The position numbers were made by a program, and so were the translations under genes. The notes under the pieces were generated by a model. It was given only the letters and a program-made list of their open reading frames with translations. It was not told where the DNA came from and made no database searches. Positions 17,091 to 24,741 of a stretch of DNA of 64,000 nucleotides are shown in pieces. Source of the stretch: CAYMAI01 sp964388445 (GTDB lineage: Bacteria; 4484-113; JAGGVC01); the NCBI GenBank assembly GCA_964388445.1, contig CAYMAI010000005.1, positions 186,001 to 250,000 on the forward strand. Reading direction: 5' to 3'. Each line of letters opens with the position of its first letter. Within the stretch, counting starts at the first letter, position 1.

Positions 17091-18728
17091 TTATTCCTTT
17101 TTCAAGCTTATCGAATCCCTTTGTAGCCATGACTTATTCCATGCGATTCTAAATCGACCACATTCCTCTATTTCAGACCCAAATATATCGGGGCTTTTTA
17201 TACGTTTGTCTCTGCTTTCTTGCACTGTACATATTAAATCCCGGCCTAAACCATAAATTTCATATTCTCTTCTTCTTCTATCGCTGCAATACACTCCCAC
17301 ACGCGCATGTCCCAATGGTAAAAAGCTTAGACCAAACGTTGCTTTCTTCTGCCTTTTTGCCATATTCCACACGGCTTTTATAATACGAGCACAGTTTTTT
17401 CTAATGTCATCTTTAACAATAGGTTTGCCATGTGCATCAATGTATACTGCACCTTCTAAATAGCAGTATTTTATGCGGATGTGCATTTTAGCTATTCTTG
17501 GGTATATTTTGCATCTGTCCATATTTTTCATGATATCATCTAAGGCCATAGGGAAATGCACGGCAAGGGACTTTGCTAAAGTATCCAAGCGAGATGTTAT
17601 TCTGCCAGCTCTATTTCCAGGCATAAAAAAGATGGTTCCATCATCAAGAGCGTGTAAATATTGATCAAGACGTACTTCTTGAGATTTCCTTAAATGACCC
17701 AAGACCTTTCCATTAAACGAGGCCCATCCGCATGTGGAAGAACCATTGCCTATGTGAACAAAATATCGGTCAAAACCAGGGGCATACCTTTCTGCAAGAA
17801 CTCCAGTTTGAAAGGCGAGCAAATTTACTTTATGCTGGTCATTTGTATTTGTGTTTGCATAAATAATAAGCTGGTCCGCGCCTGGAATTTGTCCTTGAAC
17901 ACATCCATTAATTTCCCACCAAGGATTGCGCGTCACATACTGCAGCTCTTCAATGAGAAGCTGCCTAGGAAGCTTTTTTAGCTCTCTAAAGTGCAAGAAA
18001 AGAAAAATTGACAGAGCACAAATAAGCGCACTACAAGTGTCAAGCATATTGTCTAGGAGCGTAATCATTTGGCTATCATCAATTCTAATGCTTTTGCTTC
18101 GTGCACTGTAGTCTATTGCTAAATGATAATATCGTATTTGTCCGTGAGCAATAGCATTGCGTATTATGTGTGAATAACTAACACCAAAGCTTTCGTAAGG
18201 AGTTCCTTTTAACTCCTCAACTATATTATAGATATCTAAACCTTCAGATGTCTTGCCGCGTTCAATTCTTAAAAAGTGAGCAATAATTTTGAGCAATGGT
18301 GACAGTACGGTTTCGGCTAAGCGAAGATATGCGCTATGAATATGCAAATCAATAAATTTTAGCCGTTCATATTCGTTTGATACATCAAACCATTCATGCC
18401 ATTTGTAACCGCAAATGTCATTGTAGCAGAGCATTGCTCGGCTAAAGGCATCATATTGGGATTTCAAATATGAAAGCAATTCCTTCCGATTAGTATTATA
18501 TTTGTTTAACAACCATTTTTGAAACTGTGATAAAGTTAATTTGGAATAATACTTATAGGGGGCTACATCAATATATTTCCAAAGCGATAAAAATCCGCTG
18601 TGATCACATGCGCCAAGTTCGGGAAAAGTAATAGAAATATGTTGAATACGTCGTTCGTTTATATAACGCAGTAGGTTGTTTTGCATAACTGAATCGATCG
18701 TTGTCGCGTTTTGCTTGGTATCATTCAT
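17091..18728 (-). CDS. Protein with a HEPN-type RNAIAH motif, linked to the methyltransferase-nuclease gene
   Basis: A 545-residue protein that I do not recognise as a named family. Residues 185-200 read SYSHIIRNAIAHGQIRYYHL, which holds RNAIAH (190-195), the RNxxxH motif of HEPN ribonucleases. It sits in a mainly helical N-terminal half with a hydrophobic helix near 235-250 (LDTCSALICALSIFLFLHF). The C-terminal half is mixed, with several Cys and a segment of small beta units (about 300-480). The gene is much AT-richer than its neighbours, suggesting recent acquisition. It starts six bases after the stop of the methyltransferase-nuclease gene on the same strand, so the two are probably one defence operon. 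An RNase effector role is inferred; a structural HEPN-like role is possible. Confidence 0.7.
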   Translation of the reverse strand: MNDTKQNATTIDSVMQNNLLRYINERRIQHISITFPELGACDHSGFLSLWKYIDVAPYKYYSKLTLSQFQKWLLNKYNTNRKELLSYLKSQYDAFSRAMLCYNDICGYKWHEWFDVSNEYERLKFIDLHIHSAYLRLAETVLSPLLKIIAHFLRIERGKTSEGLDIYNIVEELKGTPYESFGVSYSHIIRNAIAHGQIRYYHLAIDYSARSKSIRIDDSQMITLLDNMLDTCSALICALSIFLFLHFRELKKLPRQLLIEELQYVTRNPWWEINGCVQGQIPGADQLIIYANTNTNDQHKVNLLAFQTGVLAERYAPGFDRYFVHIGNGSSTCGWASFNGKVLGHLRKSQEVRLDQYLHALDDGTIFFMPGNRAGRITSRLDTLAKSLAVHFPMALDDIMKNMDRCKIYPRIAKMHIRIKYCYLEGAVYIDAHGKPIVKDDIRKNCARIIKAVWNMAKRQKKATFGLSFLPLGHARVGVYCSDRRRREYEIYGLGRDLICTVQESRDKRIKSPDIFGSEIEECGRFRIAWNKSWLQRDSISLKKE

Positions 18729-18733
18729 CCTTG

Positions 18734-20401
18734 CTAAATCAACCTCTCCGTTCCGGCGCTTTCAGTCTTACGCTTCGCTTTCGGCGCACGCCTGTGCGTC
18801 ACGTTTCCCGCGCCGCCGCGCGCGGGATAGTCTATTTTACCGCCTTGCAGCAGTTCGTCAACCGTCAATATCTGAATCCGCGGATACCTTTCGGTCGCCG
18901 CGATGCCCTTTTCGGCGAGCGCCTTCACGCCCGGCGAATAAAACCCCGCGTCCGCGGCTTCGGTGCGCATCGGCGCGGTGGGCGGATTGAGCGTGATGAG
19001 AACGCCGATTTCGGCCTCTTCGCGCTCCAAAACGCCCCGCAAATCCCGTATGTGCGAAACCTGCACGTGGCCGCCTTTGACGCTAATCACGATGGTTTTC
19101 GTGCGCCCCGCCTGGCCCTCGTCGTGAAAATACAGCTTGCCGTCAATGCCCCTGTCCGCGCCCTTTTTCTGCTCGAACGGCCTTGCGCCCACGAGCCCCA
19201 GCGCCCAATATTCGAACTGAAACTTGTCTTGATCCGCCAGCGCCTTCGCGCCCTCAAGGTCAACCGGCTCGCCCGTGACGACGTATTTCGCGTCTTCGCC
19301 GTATGCGAAATGCAGCCGGTGTTTGATTAGCGAAATCGCGAGGTGCGTTATGTCTATGCCTATCCAGCGCCTGCCGAGCCGCTGCGAAGCGGCGACAGTC
19401 GTTCCGCATCCGCAAAACGGGTCGAGAACGGTGTCGCCTTCGTTCGACGACGCCTGAATAATCCGCTCGAGCAACGCTTCGGGCTTTTGAGTGGGATATC
19501 CGAGCCGTTCCGCGGAAGTATTTGAAATTCTTGGTATATCAGTCCATACATCTTGAAGAGGCTTGCCGGGCATATCATCGAGATAAACTTTCAACCCGTC
19601 CATTCTAGGCGTACCGTCCTTTTTGCATAGGATTCGGCCTTCCTTCCACCACTTCTCTAGTTGTTCAATCGTGTAGCCCCATCCACGCCCTTCGGATGGA
19701 AATGTGCCACGCCATTCAAATTTTCCTGAATTGCTGTTTGGTCTGCTTGCCGTCAAATCTTGCGCTGTATATAGACGGCCGTTTTCGTCTTCCTTATATC
19801 TCTTTAGTTGCGCATCACTATAAGAAGTGTGGATTTTATTCCAAAAATAATTTGGAGCTTTGGAATAGAAAAGAATCACATCATGAATTCTTCCGTACCT
19901 GCCCGCTGTATTATGTGCATTTGTACGCTGCCAAACAACTTGATTCTTAAAACTATCTTGTCCAAAAACTGCGTCCATTATAATTGTCAAATACGAAGCT
20001 GCCGCATCGTCGCAGTGCAGGTATATGCTTGCGGTGGGTTTCATTACGCGGCGAAGCTCGATAAGCCGCGGCGCCATCATCGCGAGATAGGCCATCATGT
20101 CGTTTGTGCCGAGGAAGTCGCGGAACGCCTTCAGCGCACGGGCCGCCGCGCCGCCGTATGCCAGCACGTCTTCGTACGCGGCAACTGCGCTGGTGTCCCA
20201 TTTCCAAGTGTCTTCAAAGGCGAGGATTTGCGCCGCGCTTTGAGCGCCGTCCTTTTCCTCGAACAGGATGTTGTAATCCTGATTGCTCTTGAACGGCGGG
20301 TCGAGATAGACGAGGTCAGCGGATTCGTCCGGAATGTACCGGCGAAGCACGTCGAGGTTGTCGCCGTAGAACAGATAGTTTTTTCCGTCTTCCAAATTCA
20401 T
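18734..20401 (-). CDS. DNA methyltransferase fused to an Mrr-like restriction nuclease domain
   Basis: A 555-residue two-domain protein. Residues 1-375 are a beta-class N6-adenine/N4-cytosine methyltransferase, with catalytic DPPF at 34-37 first and the AdoMet-binding motif LDPFCGCGT at 326-334 after it. Residues 395-525 resemble an Mrr-type PD-(D/E)xK nuclease: GADRGIDGKLYF gives Asp 420, and IVISVKGGHVQVSHIRDL gives Lys 442 in an S-V-K in place of the usual E/Q-x-K. The fusion may modify and cut the same site. The ATG at 20401 is favoured by a near-perfect promoter just upstream. It is followed by the HEPN-motif gene. Confidence 0.85.
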   Translation of the reverse strand: MNLEDGKNYLFYGDNLDVLRRYIPDESADLVYLDPPFKSNQDYNILFEEKDGAQSAAQILAFEDTWKWDTSAVAAYEDVLAYGGAAARALKAFRDFLGTNDMMAYLAMMAPRLIELRRVMKPTASIYLHCDDAAASYLTIIMDAVFGQDSFKNQVVWQRTNAHNTAGRYGRIHDVILFYSKAPNYFWNKIHTSYSDAQLKRYKEDENGRLYTAQDLTASRPNSNSGKFEWRGTFPSEGRGWGYTIEQLEKWWKEGRILCKKDGTPRMDGLKVYLDDMPGKPLQDVWTDIPRISNTSAERLGYPTQKPEALLERIIQASSNEGDTVLDPFCGCGTTVAASQRLGRRWIGIDITHLAISLIKHRLHFAYGEDAKYVVTGEPVDLEGAKALADQDKFQFEYWALGLVGARPFEQKKGADRGIDGKLYFHDEGQAGRTKTIVISVKGGHVQVSHIRDLRGVLEREEAEIGVLITLNPPTAPMRTEAADAGFYSPGVKALAEKGIAATERYPRIQILTVDELLQGGKIDYPARGGAGNVTHRRAPKAKRKTESAGTERLI

Positions 20402-20412
20402 GGCACGGAGAA

Positions 20413-20441
20413 ATAATACGGCATGGCAATACAATTGTCAA
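20413..20441 (-). promoter_or_regulatory. Consensus sigma-70-type promoter of the methyltransferase-nuclease operon
   Basis: On the minus strand TTGACA (20436-20441) is separated by exactly 17 bp from TATTAT (20413-20418). The ATG at 20401 lies only 11 bases after the -10 box, so the 5' untranslated region would be about 4-5 bases and no Shine-Dalgarno site is visible. Confidence 0.75.
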
Positions 20442-20501
20442 GCTTCTAAGTAAGCCTTGCGGATTTCCCCCGGCTCGAATCAACTCGCCGCACAATCGAA
20501 C

Positions 20502-20882
20502 TTATCGCGTATCCGAATCCCCTTCATTCTTCTCCCGGTTTTCCTGCTCGTCCAAATCTTCCCACCACTGTTTGTCTTTCGGCGCGGCGTCCTGCATTTC
20601 CGCGGGGTCGAGCTCGCCGCGTGCGATGCTTGCGGCAACGTCGCGGCGCTCGATATTTCGCTCCAGCCAGCGCTGAACTGCGATGAGGATGAACAAAAGT
20701 ATCATCGCCTGAAACCCGACCGCGCCCACGCGTGCGAACGAAAACAGGTTCAGCACGGGGACGACCGGAAGGCCGACCGCGTTATGCAGCGGGCCGCCCG
20801 CCACGCCCGGTATCCACGTCATAATCGCCCACGCGATTACGAGCAGCATATATAAGTTCACAACCATTAAAAGCGGCCGCAT
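20502..20882 (-). CDS. YggT-family small membrane protein
   Basis: A 126-residue protein with two membrane segments (LLMVVNLYMLLVIAWAIMTWI and FQAMILLFILIAVQ) and a charged cytoplasmic tail rich in Glu/Asp (about residues 75-126). The pattern of NLYMLLVIAWAIMTWIP followed by a short loop and a second helix is like one half of a YggT protein. YggT proteins are linked to envelope or division functions but their biochemistry is poorly defined. The ATG at 20882 follows AAGGA with a six-base gap; the longer frame from 20912 does not. Confidence 0.6.
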   Translation of the reverse strand: MRPLLMVVNLYMLLVIAWAIMTWIPGVAGGPLHNAVGLPVVPVLNLFSFARVGAVGFQAMILLFILIAVQRWLERNIERRDVAASIARGELDPAEMQDAAPKDKQWWEDLDEQENREKNEGDSDTR

Positions 20883-20982
20883 TTTGTTTCCTTTTCTCAC
20901 CAATTTCGGCACGCCCGGAAACCGGCGACTCGAAAATCGCTCACGGCGCTTACGATAGCATACGGCGAAAAACGCCGCATAT

Positions 20983-21372
20983 TCACTGCTGCCGGACGGG
21001 CTTTTTCGGTTTGCCGCGCGTGGCGCCGCTAATCGCGAACAGCACGCCCGCGAGCAGCATCAGATAGAACGGCCAATAGTCCGCATCGGGCGTTCTCGGC
21101 GCGTCGCGCGAGAAAAACAGCTCGACGGCGAACCAGCCGAGCATTCCCAGTACGGTCGCGATTCCGCCCGCGCATTCGTGGAAGAACCCGCCCAGAAGCC
21201 CCAACCACGCGACGAGCATCAGCGAAATCATCGCCCATTCCTGCCAAGTGGTCGCGCCGGCGAACGGGTGCGGCCCGCTGAAGCCTTCGCCCACGATGAA
21301 CAGCCCGAAAAATACGAAAACGATCGCTCCCAGCACACGCGCCAGAATCCCGGCGCCGGATAGTTTGCGCAT
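20983..21372 (-). CDS. Small four-helix membrane protein of unknown function
   Basis: A 129-residue protein with about four hydrophobic segments: ILARVLGAIVFVFFGLFIVGE, WAMISLMLVAWLGLLGGFF, GIATVLGMLGWFAVELFF and WPFYLMLLAGVLFAISGA. It has a basic C-terminal tail (RGKPKKPVRQQ). A GEGFSGPHPF motif follows the first helix. No catalytic motif is visible. It lies between the YggT-like gene and the Fic toxin gene on the same strand but with separate spacing, so it may be transcribed alone. Confidence 0.7.
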   Translation of the reverse strand: MRKLSGAGILARVLGAIVFVFFGLFIVGEGFSGPHPFAGATTWQEWAMISLMLVAWLGLLGGFFHECAGGIATVLGMLGWFAVELFFSRDAPRTPDADYWPFYLMLLAGVLFAISGATRGKPKKPVRQQ

Positions 21373-21464
21373 AACTTTCTCCCGGATTAACCGCCGATAT
21401 TATAGACGCATTTCCGCCCGCGGTCTTCAATTTGCAGGATGAAGAATCAGCCATTGGAGCGATT

Positions 21465-21857
21465 TTATTCGTCGCGCGGCAATCCGCGCAGAACATCGGC
21501 AAACTCGTATTTGTCCATTTCTCCCGCCGCGACTTTGAGCATGGCGGATTCGAGAACGTCCTCCGGGTCGAGAAGTGCAATCTCGTTGAGGCCAAGGAAA
21601 GCGAGCGCGCTCGCAAGCCCAGCACGTTTATTGCCATCGATAAACGGGTGATTCATCGCTATGTGGTAGGCGTATGCCGCGGCCATCTCGAAAATGTCCT
21701 TGTGTAGGTACGAGTCGCCGAATGAGGCACTCGGCATTGCCAGCGCGGACTCGAGCATCCCGTCGTCTCTTACTCCCCCCAATCCTCCATACTTAGCGAT
21801 GGAATTCGAATGAATTTCCAGCACGCTGGCTTTGGAGAGGAATTTCATAAATTCCAT
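21465..21857 (-). CDS. doc: Fic/Doc-family toxin (death-on-curing type)
   Basis: A 130-residue Fic-fold protein with the active-site motif HPFIDGNKR at residues 70-78. Doc toxins phosphorylate elongation factor Tu, and other Fic proteins AMPylate targets. The short length and the YGGLGGVRDDGMLESAL opening match Doc rather than long Fic enzymes. The ATG at 21857 has GGAG six bases upstream, inside the end of the antitoxin gene, whose stop is only three bases away. The canonical partner is Phd, whereas here it is an AbrB/MazE-like protein, a combination also known in other genomes. Confidence 0.88.
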   Translation of the reverse strand: MEFMKFLSKASVLEIHSNSIAKYGGLGGVRDDGMLESALAMPSASFGDSYLHKDIFEMAAAYAYHIAMNHPFIDGNKRAGLASALAFLGLNEIALLDPEDVLESAMLKVAAGEMDKYEFADVLRGLPRDE

Positions 21858-21860
21858 CTT

Positions 21861-22091
21861 TTACTCCGCCAATTTTCTGAAAGTCGCGTCGTGGCGCTCG
21901 AACACCTTATCGAGAACCCTGCGAAATTCCTCTTGCGTATAATCCACATATCCTTCCGGCAGAATTTCCAACTTGCGCCCGTCCGTGCGGATTTCCACCT
22001 CATCTTCTTCGCCGATGCCGAGCAGTTCCAGAATCGGCTTGTCGATTATCAGCGCCAGGCTGTTTCCATGCCTAACAAGTTTTTTGCGCAT
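21861..22091 (-). CDS. AbrB/MazE-like antitoxin
   Basis: A 76-residue protein opening with a swapped-hairpin DNA-binding domain: MRKKLVRHGNSLALIIDKPI then LELLGIGEEDEVEIRTDGRKLEI. Its C-terminal tail (YTQEEFRRVLDKVFERHDATFRKLAE) could clamp the toxin. The ATG at 22091 follows GGAGGTG after four bases. Two copies of CCGTATATAC lie upstream and are probably its own operators, so the pair should be autoregulated. It neutralises the Doc-like toxin encoded directly downstream. Confidence 0.85.
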   Translation of the reverse strand: MRKKLVRHGNSLALIIDKPILELLGIGEEDEVEIRTDGRKLEILPEGYVDYTQEEFRRVLDKVFERHDATFRKLAE

Positions 22092-22100
22092 AACGCACCT

Positions 22101-22152
22101 CCGTATATACGATGTGTCACGAATGGTAGCACACCGTATATACATTATATCA
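22101..22152 (-). promoter_or_regulatory. Extended -10 promoter and paired operators of the toxin-antitoxin operon
   Basis: On the minus strand TGATATAAT (22144-22152) is an extended -10 box (TGN plus TATAAT). Two identical CCGTATATAC elements on the plus strand, at 22101-22110 and 22134-22143, contain the palindrome GTATATAC and lie 33 bp apart, about three helical turns. One abuts the -10 box and the other the Shine-Dalgarno site. Binding by the AbrB-like antitoxin is inferred. Confidence 0.6.
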
Positions 22153-22211
22153 CAAAATTTCCCCTGCGCCTGTTTTATCGCAATGCCCGCCGAATTCGCG
22201 CCGCGCCGCGC

Positions 22212-23393
22212 CTATTTCCCCGCGAAAAACTCACGCAGTCTATCCATGCCCTTTTCGATTTGCGCCTCCGGGTATGTCAGCGAAATGCGGAAAAACCCCT
22301 CGCCGCTCGGCCCGTACGACCTGCCCGGCGCGATTACGACGCCCGTGGCTTCGAGCAGTTTCGCGGCGAATGCGACGCTGTCCGAATAGCCCTCCGGCAG
22401 CGGCGCCCATACGTAGAGCGACGCGTCCGGCGGCTTGACGTTTATGCCGCAGCTTTTAAGCGCCGTGCAGACCGTGTCGCGCCGCGCCTTCATCCGCTCG
22501 TTGTTCGCCCTTATCCACGCCGGCGCGTCCGGATGCACCAGCCCCGCCGCCGCCGCGTCCTGCATCGCGCCGAACTGCGACGTGTCGTGATTGCTCTTGA
22601 TGCTCGCCAGCGCGCCGATGAGCGTCTTGTTCCCGCAGCACCAGCCGAGCCGCCAGCCCGTCATATTGAAGATTTTCGAAAAGCTGTGGAATTCGAGCGC
22701 GCAGTCCATCGCGCCCGGTATCGTAAGAATGCTCTCAGGTTTTTTCGCCGGGTCGAAATAATTCTCGCTGTACGCTAGGTCGTTCACGACGAACACATCA
22801 TTCGCCAGCGCCCACTTCACGAGCCGCTCGTAAAAGTCGCGCGGCGCCGTCGCGCCGGTGGGATTGTTCGGATAGTTCACCCATATCGCCTTGGCGCGCC
22901 GCACTACGTCCGCCGGAATCGCCTCGAAATCGATCAGGAAGTCGTTTTGCGGTATCAGCGGGCATTGATGAATAAACGCGCCCGCGTACGCCGCGCCGGT
23001 GGCCGGAATCGGATAGGCCGGCTCGTGGTTTATCGACACGTCGCCCGCGTCGAACAGCCCAAGCGAAAGGTGCGCGATGCCTTCTTTCGCGCCGACGAGG
23101 CAAAGGATGTTTTTCTCCGGCACGTCCGCGCCGAACCTTGCAGCCATATATTCCCGTATCGTGGCGATAAAGAAATCCGTGCCCTCGTACGGCGGATAGC
23201 GGTGATATTTCGGGTCGGCGGTCAGCCGCTGCATCGCCTCGACGACGAACGGCGGGCTGGGCAGGTCGGGGTCGCCGATCGATAGCTTTACGACGTCGAT
23301 GCCGCGAGCGCGCGCCGCCGCCTCCGCCTTGTCGATCTCGGCGAACAAATACGGCGCAACGCCCGTTATCCTGCGTGAAAGCGTCCTCGGCAT
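22212..23393 (-). CDS. dapL: PLP aminotransferase, probably LL-diaminopimelate aminotransferase (DapL-like)
   Basis: A 393-residue fold-type I aminotransferase. Visible features are the N-terminal VVKLSIGDPDLPSPPFV, the KYHRYPPYEG block, the PLP-binding YPNNPTGA segment and the Schiff-base Lys in HSFSKIFNMTGWRLGW. The RYPPYEG and SKIFNMTGWR blocks are typical of DapL and close relatives, which convert tetrahydrodipicolinate directly to LL-diaminopimelate. This would complete a short route with dapB and asd at the left of the window. The ATG at 23393 follows GAGGAG. Substrate choice cannot be proven from motifs, and an aspartate or alanine aminotransferase is the alternative. Confidence 0.78.
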   Translation of the reverse strand: MPRTLSRRITGVAPYLFAEIDKAEAAARARGIDVVKLSIGDPDLPSPPFVVEAMQRLTADPKYHRYPPYEGTDFFIATIREYMAARFGADVPEKNILCLVGAKEGIAHLSLGLFDAGDVSINHEPAYPIPATGAAYAGAFIHQCPLIPQNDFLIDFEAIPADVVRRAKAIWVNYPNNPTGATAPRDFYERLVKWALANDVFVVNDLAYSENYFDPAKKPESILTIPGAMDCALEFHSFSKIFNMTGWRLGWCCGNKTLIGALASIKSNHDTSQFGAMQDAAAAGLVHPDAPAWIRANNERMKARRDTVCTALKSCGINVKPPDASLYVWAPLPEGYSDSVAFAAKLLEATGVVIAPGRSYGPSGEGFFRISLTYPEAQIEKGMDRLREFFAGK

Positions 23394-23459
23394 ATCCGGC
23401 TCCTCAAAACTACGAATTAGGGACAAGGATTGTAGCACGAGCGGGGGGGGCGAAATTTG

Positions 23460-23747
23460 CTAAAAAACTAGCACGTCCTCAAATTCAGGCGGCTCTTTGC
23501 CGTATCTTACTATACTGCCAATTGCGTCTTTGTGGATTGGATAAACGGTTATGGAATCTTCGCTTTCGATTTCAACCGAAGCCAGCATTTGCAGTAAGCA
23601 AGCCAATCCGTCTTCTGATATCCGAACCTCGAAAACGGAATTCTGCTCGCGCGCTCCAATATCCAAAAGGCTGTTCGCCAGTTTGGTCCGGACTTTGTCC
23701 GATGATATATCGTAACAAACAACATATAGGCGTCTTTCGTCAATCAT
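23460..23747 (-). CDS. cas2: CRISPR-associated endoribonuclease Cas2
   Basis: A 95-residue ferredoxin-fold protein that forms the Cas1-Cas2 spacer-integration complex. The first strand YVVCYDIS carries the conserved Asp, followed by RTKLANSLLDIGAREQNSVFEV, the typical Cas2 helix and second strand. The ATG at 23747 overlaps the end of cas1 by eight bases, indicating coupled translation. A longer frame to 23786 lies inside cas1. It is the last gene of the CRISPR-Cas unit, and I see no cas4 on either side. Confidence 0.93.
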   Translation of the reverse strand: MIDERRLYVVCYDISSDKVRTKLANSLLDIGAREQNSVFEVRISEDGLACLLQMLASVEIESEDSITVYPIHKDAIGSIVRYGKEPPEFEDVLVF

Positions 23748-24732
23748 TTCCAAGCGGGAGCGGCGAATACGGGCTTCCAGCGTCAATGCATTTTCTTAAT
23801 TGTTCAACCGAAGCTCGAAACGCCTCATTGAAAGTCTTAACCCCCCATGGCAAATTAAAATCGGTCATTTGATATTCCTCCCATAATTTTAAGAATCGTT
23901 TAAATGCATCCGGCTTGAGTAAATAACCCTCGCCGCTCTCCTCGAAATCGTTTTCTGCAAATTGCTTTAAGTTAAACGTTCTTAAGACAAATCTATCAAC
24001 CAATCGCGCTCTGAATTCTTCCATCAAGTCCAATGCAAGCACCGGTCTTCCATAATGCAGTTGGTGATAAAAGCCAAAAAACGGATTAAGTCCGCAAGCG
24101 TCAATAAGCCCGCTTATTTCCGACGCGGTAAGGCTGTAACCGAGCGACAACATTGCATTAATCGGGTCTCGCGGCGGCCTTCTATTCCTGCCATCAAAAT
24201 CTCTATCTTTCAGCATCAACCCGAATGCCGCAAACCAAACATTTCCCGCGCTTCCTTCAATCCCAAGAAGCGAACCTATTGTTTCTGCAACCTCCACTTT
24301 TTTCTTAATTTCTTTCAATGCCGATATTGCATCTTTCATGGCCGGCAATTGCATGTTTCGAGATGAATCTTCCAGCAATGAAATGCATCCTGACAGTTTT
24401 GCTCTTACGGTATTTTTGGCCGACTCCAATGCCCAAGTTGAATCGCGGAATAAATCAATTTGTTTGATTAACCTCCCGCTGTTCAGCGAGCAAGGCGGAG
24501 TAAGCTGTGCAATTAGTTTTCCTCGCGAGTTACAGATTGCAAGTTCTATGCCATGCTGTGCAAGCTTGAACAAAACTTGTGTGGAAAACTCTATTGGCCC
24601 AAGCAATATAATCGTATCCAGTTCGTCGCAACGAATTTCGGCGATTTCCTCGCCTTTACGCTCGATTACGATTCGTTCCGAGCGTTTCCTTAGCGCGACA
24701 TCGAGGTCGGTAATATACATCGTTCGCTTCAT
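23740..24732 (-). CDS. cas1: CRISPR-associated integrase Cas1
   Basis: A 330-residue Cas1. The metal-binding catalytic residues are Glu 159 (LLGIEGSAGNVWF), His 223 (GFYHQLHYGRP) and Asp 235 (LALDLMEEFR), with the 64- and 12-residue spacing of the family. The start is the ATG at 24732, with a perfect AAGGAG six bases upstream. The longer frame to 24807 would translate the CRISPR repeat (KLRRRRDAICKEHL) and should be rejected. The Shine-Dalgarno site directly joins the terminal CRISPR repeat, so cas1 is translated from an RNA that has passed through the array, or from a promoter inside it. It is not fused to Cas4. Confidence 0.97.
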   Translation of the reverse strand: MKRTMYITDLDVALRKRSERIVIERKGEEIAEIRCDELDTIILLGPIEFSTQVLFKLAQHGIELAICNSRGKLIAQLTPPCSLNSGRLIKQIDLFRDSTWALESAKNTVRAKLSGCISLLEDSSRNMQLPAMKDAISALKEIKKKVEVAETIGSLLGIEGSAGNVWFAAFGLMLKDRDFDGRNRRPPRDPINAMLSLGYSLTASEISGLIDACGLNPFFGFYHQLHYGRPVLALDLMEEFRARLVDRFVLRTFNLKQFAENDFEESGEGYLLKPDAFKRFLKLWEEYQMTDFNLPWGVKTFNEAFRASVEQLRKCIDAGSPYSPLPLGND

Positions 24733-24741
24733 CAAATGCTC

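Noticed and set aside
23394..23459. A cas4 gene in or near the CRISPR locus
   Set aside because: No RecB-like nuclease with four cysteines is found; the flanking genes are an aminotransferase and the CCA-adding enzyme.
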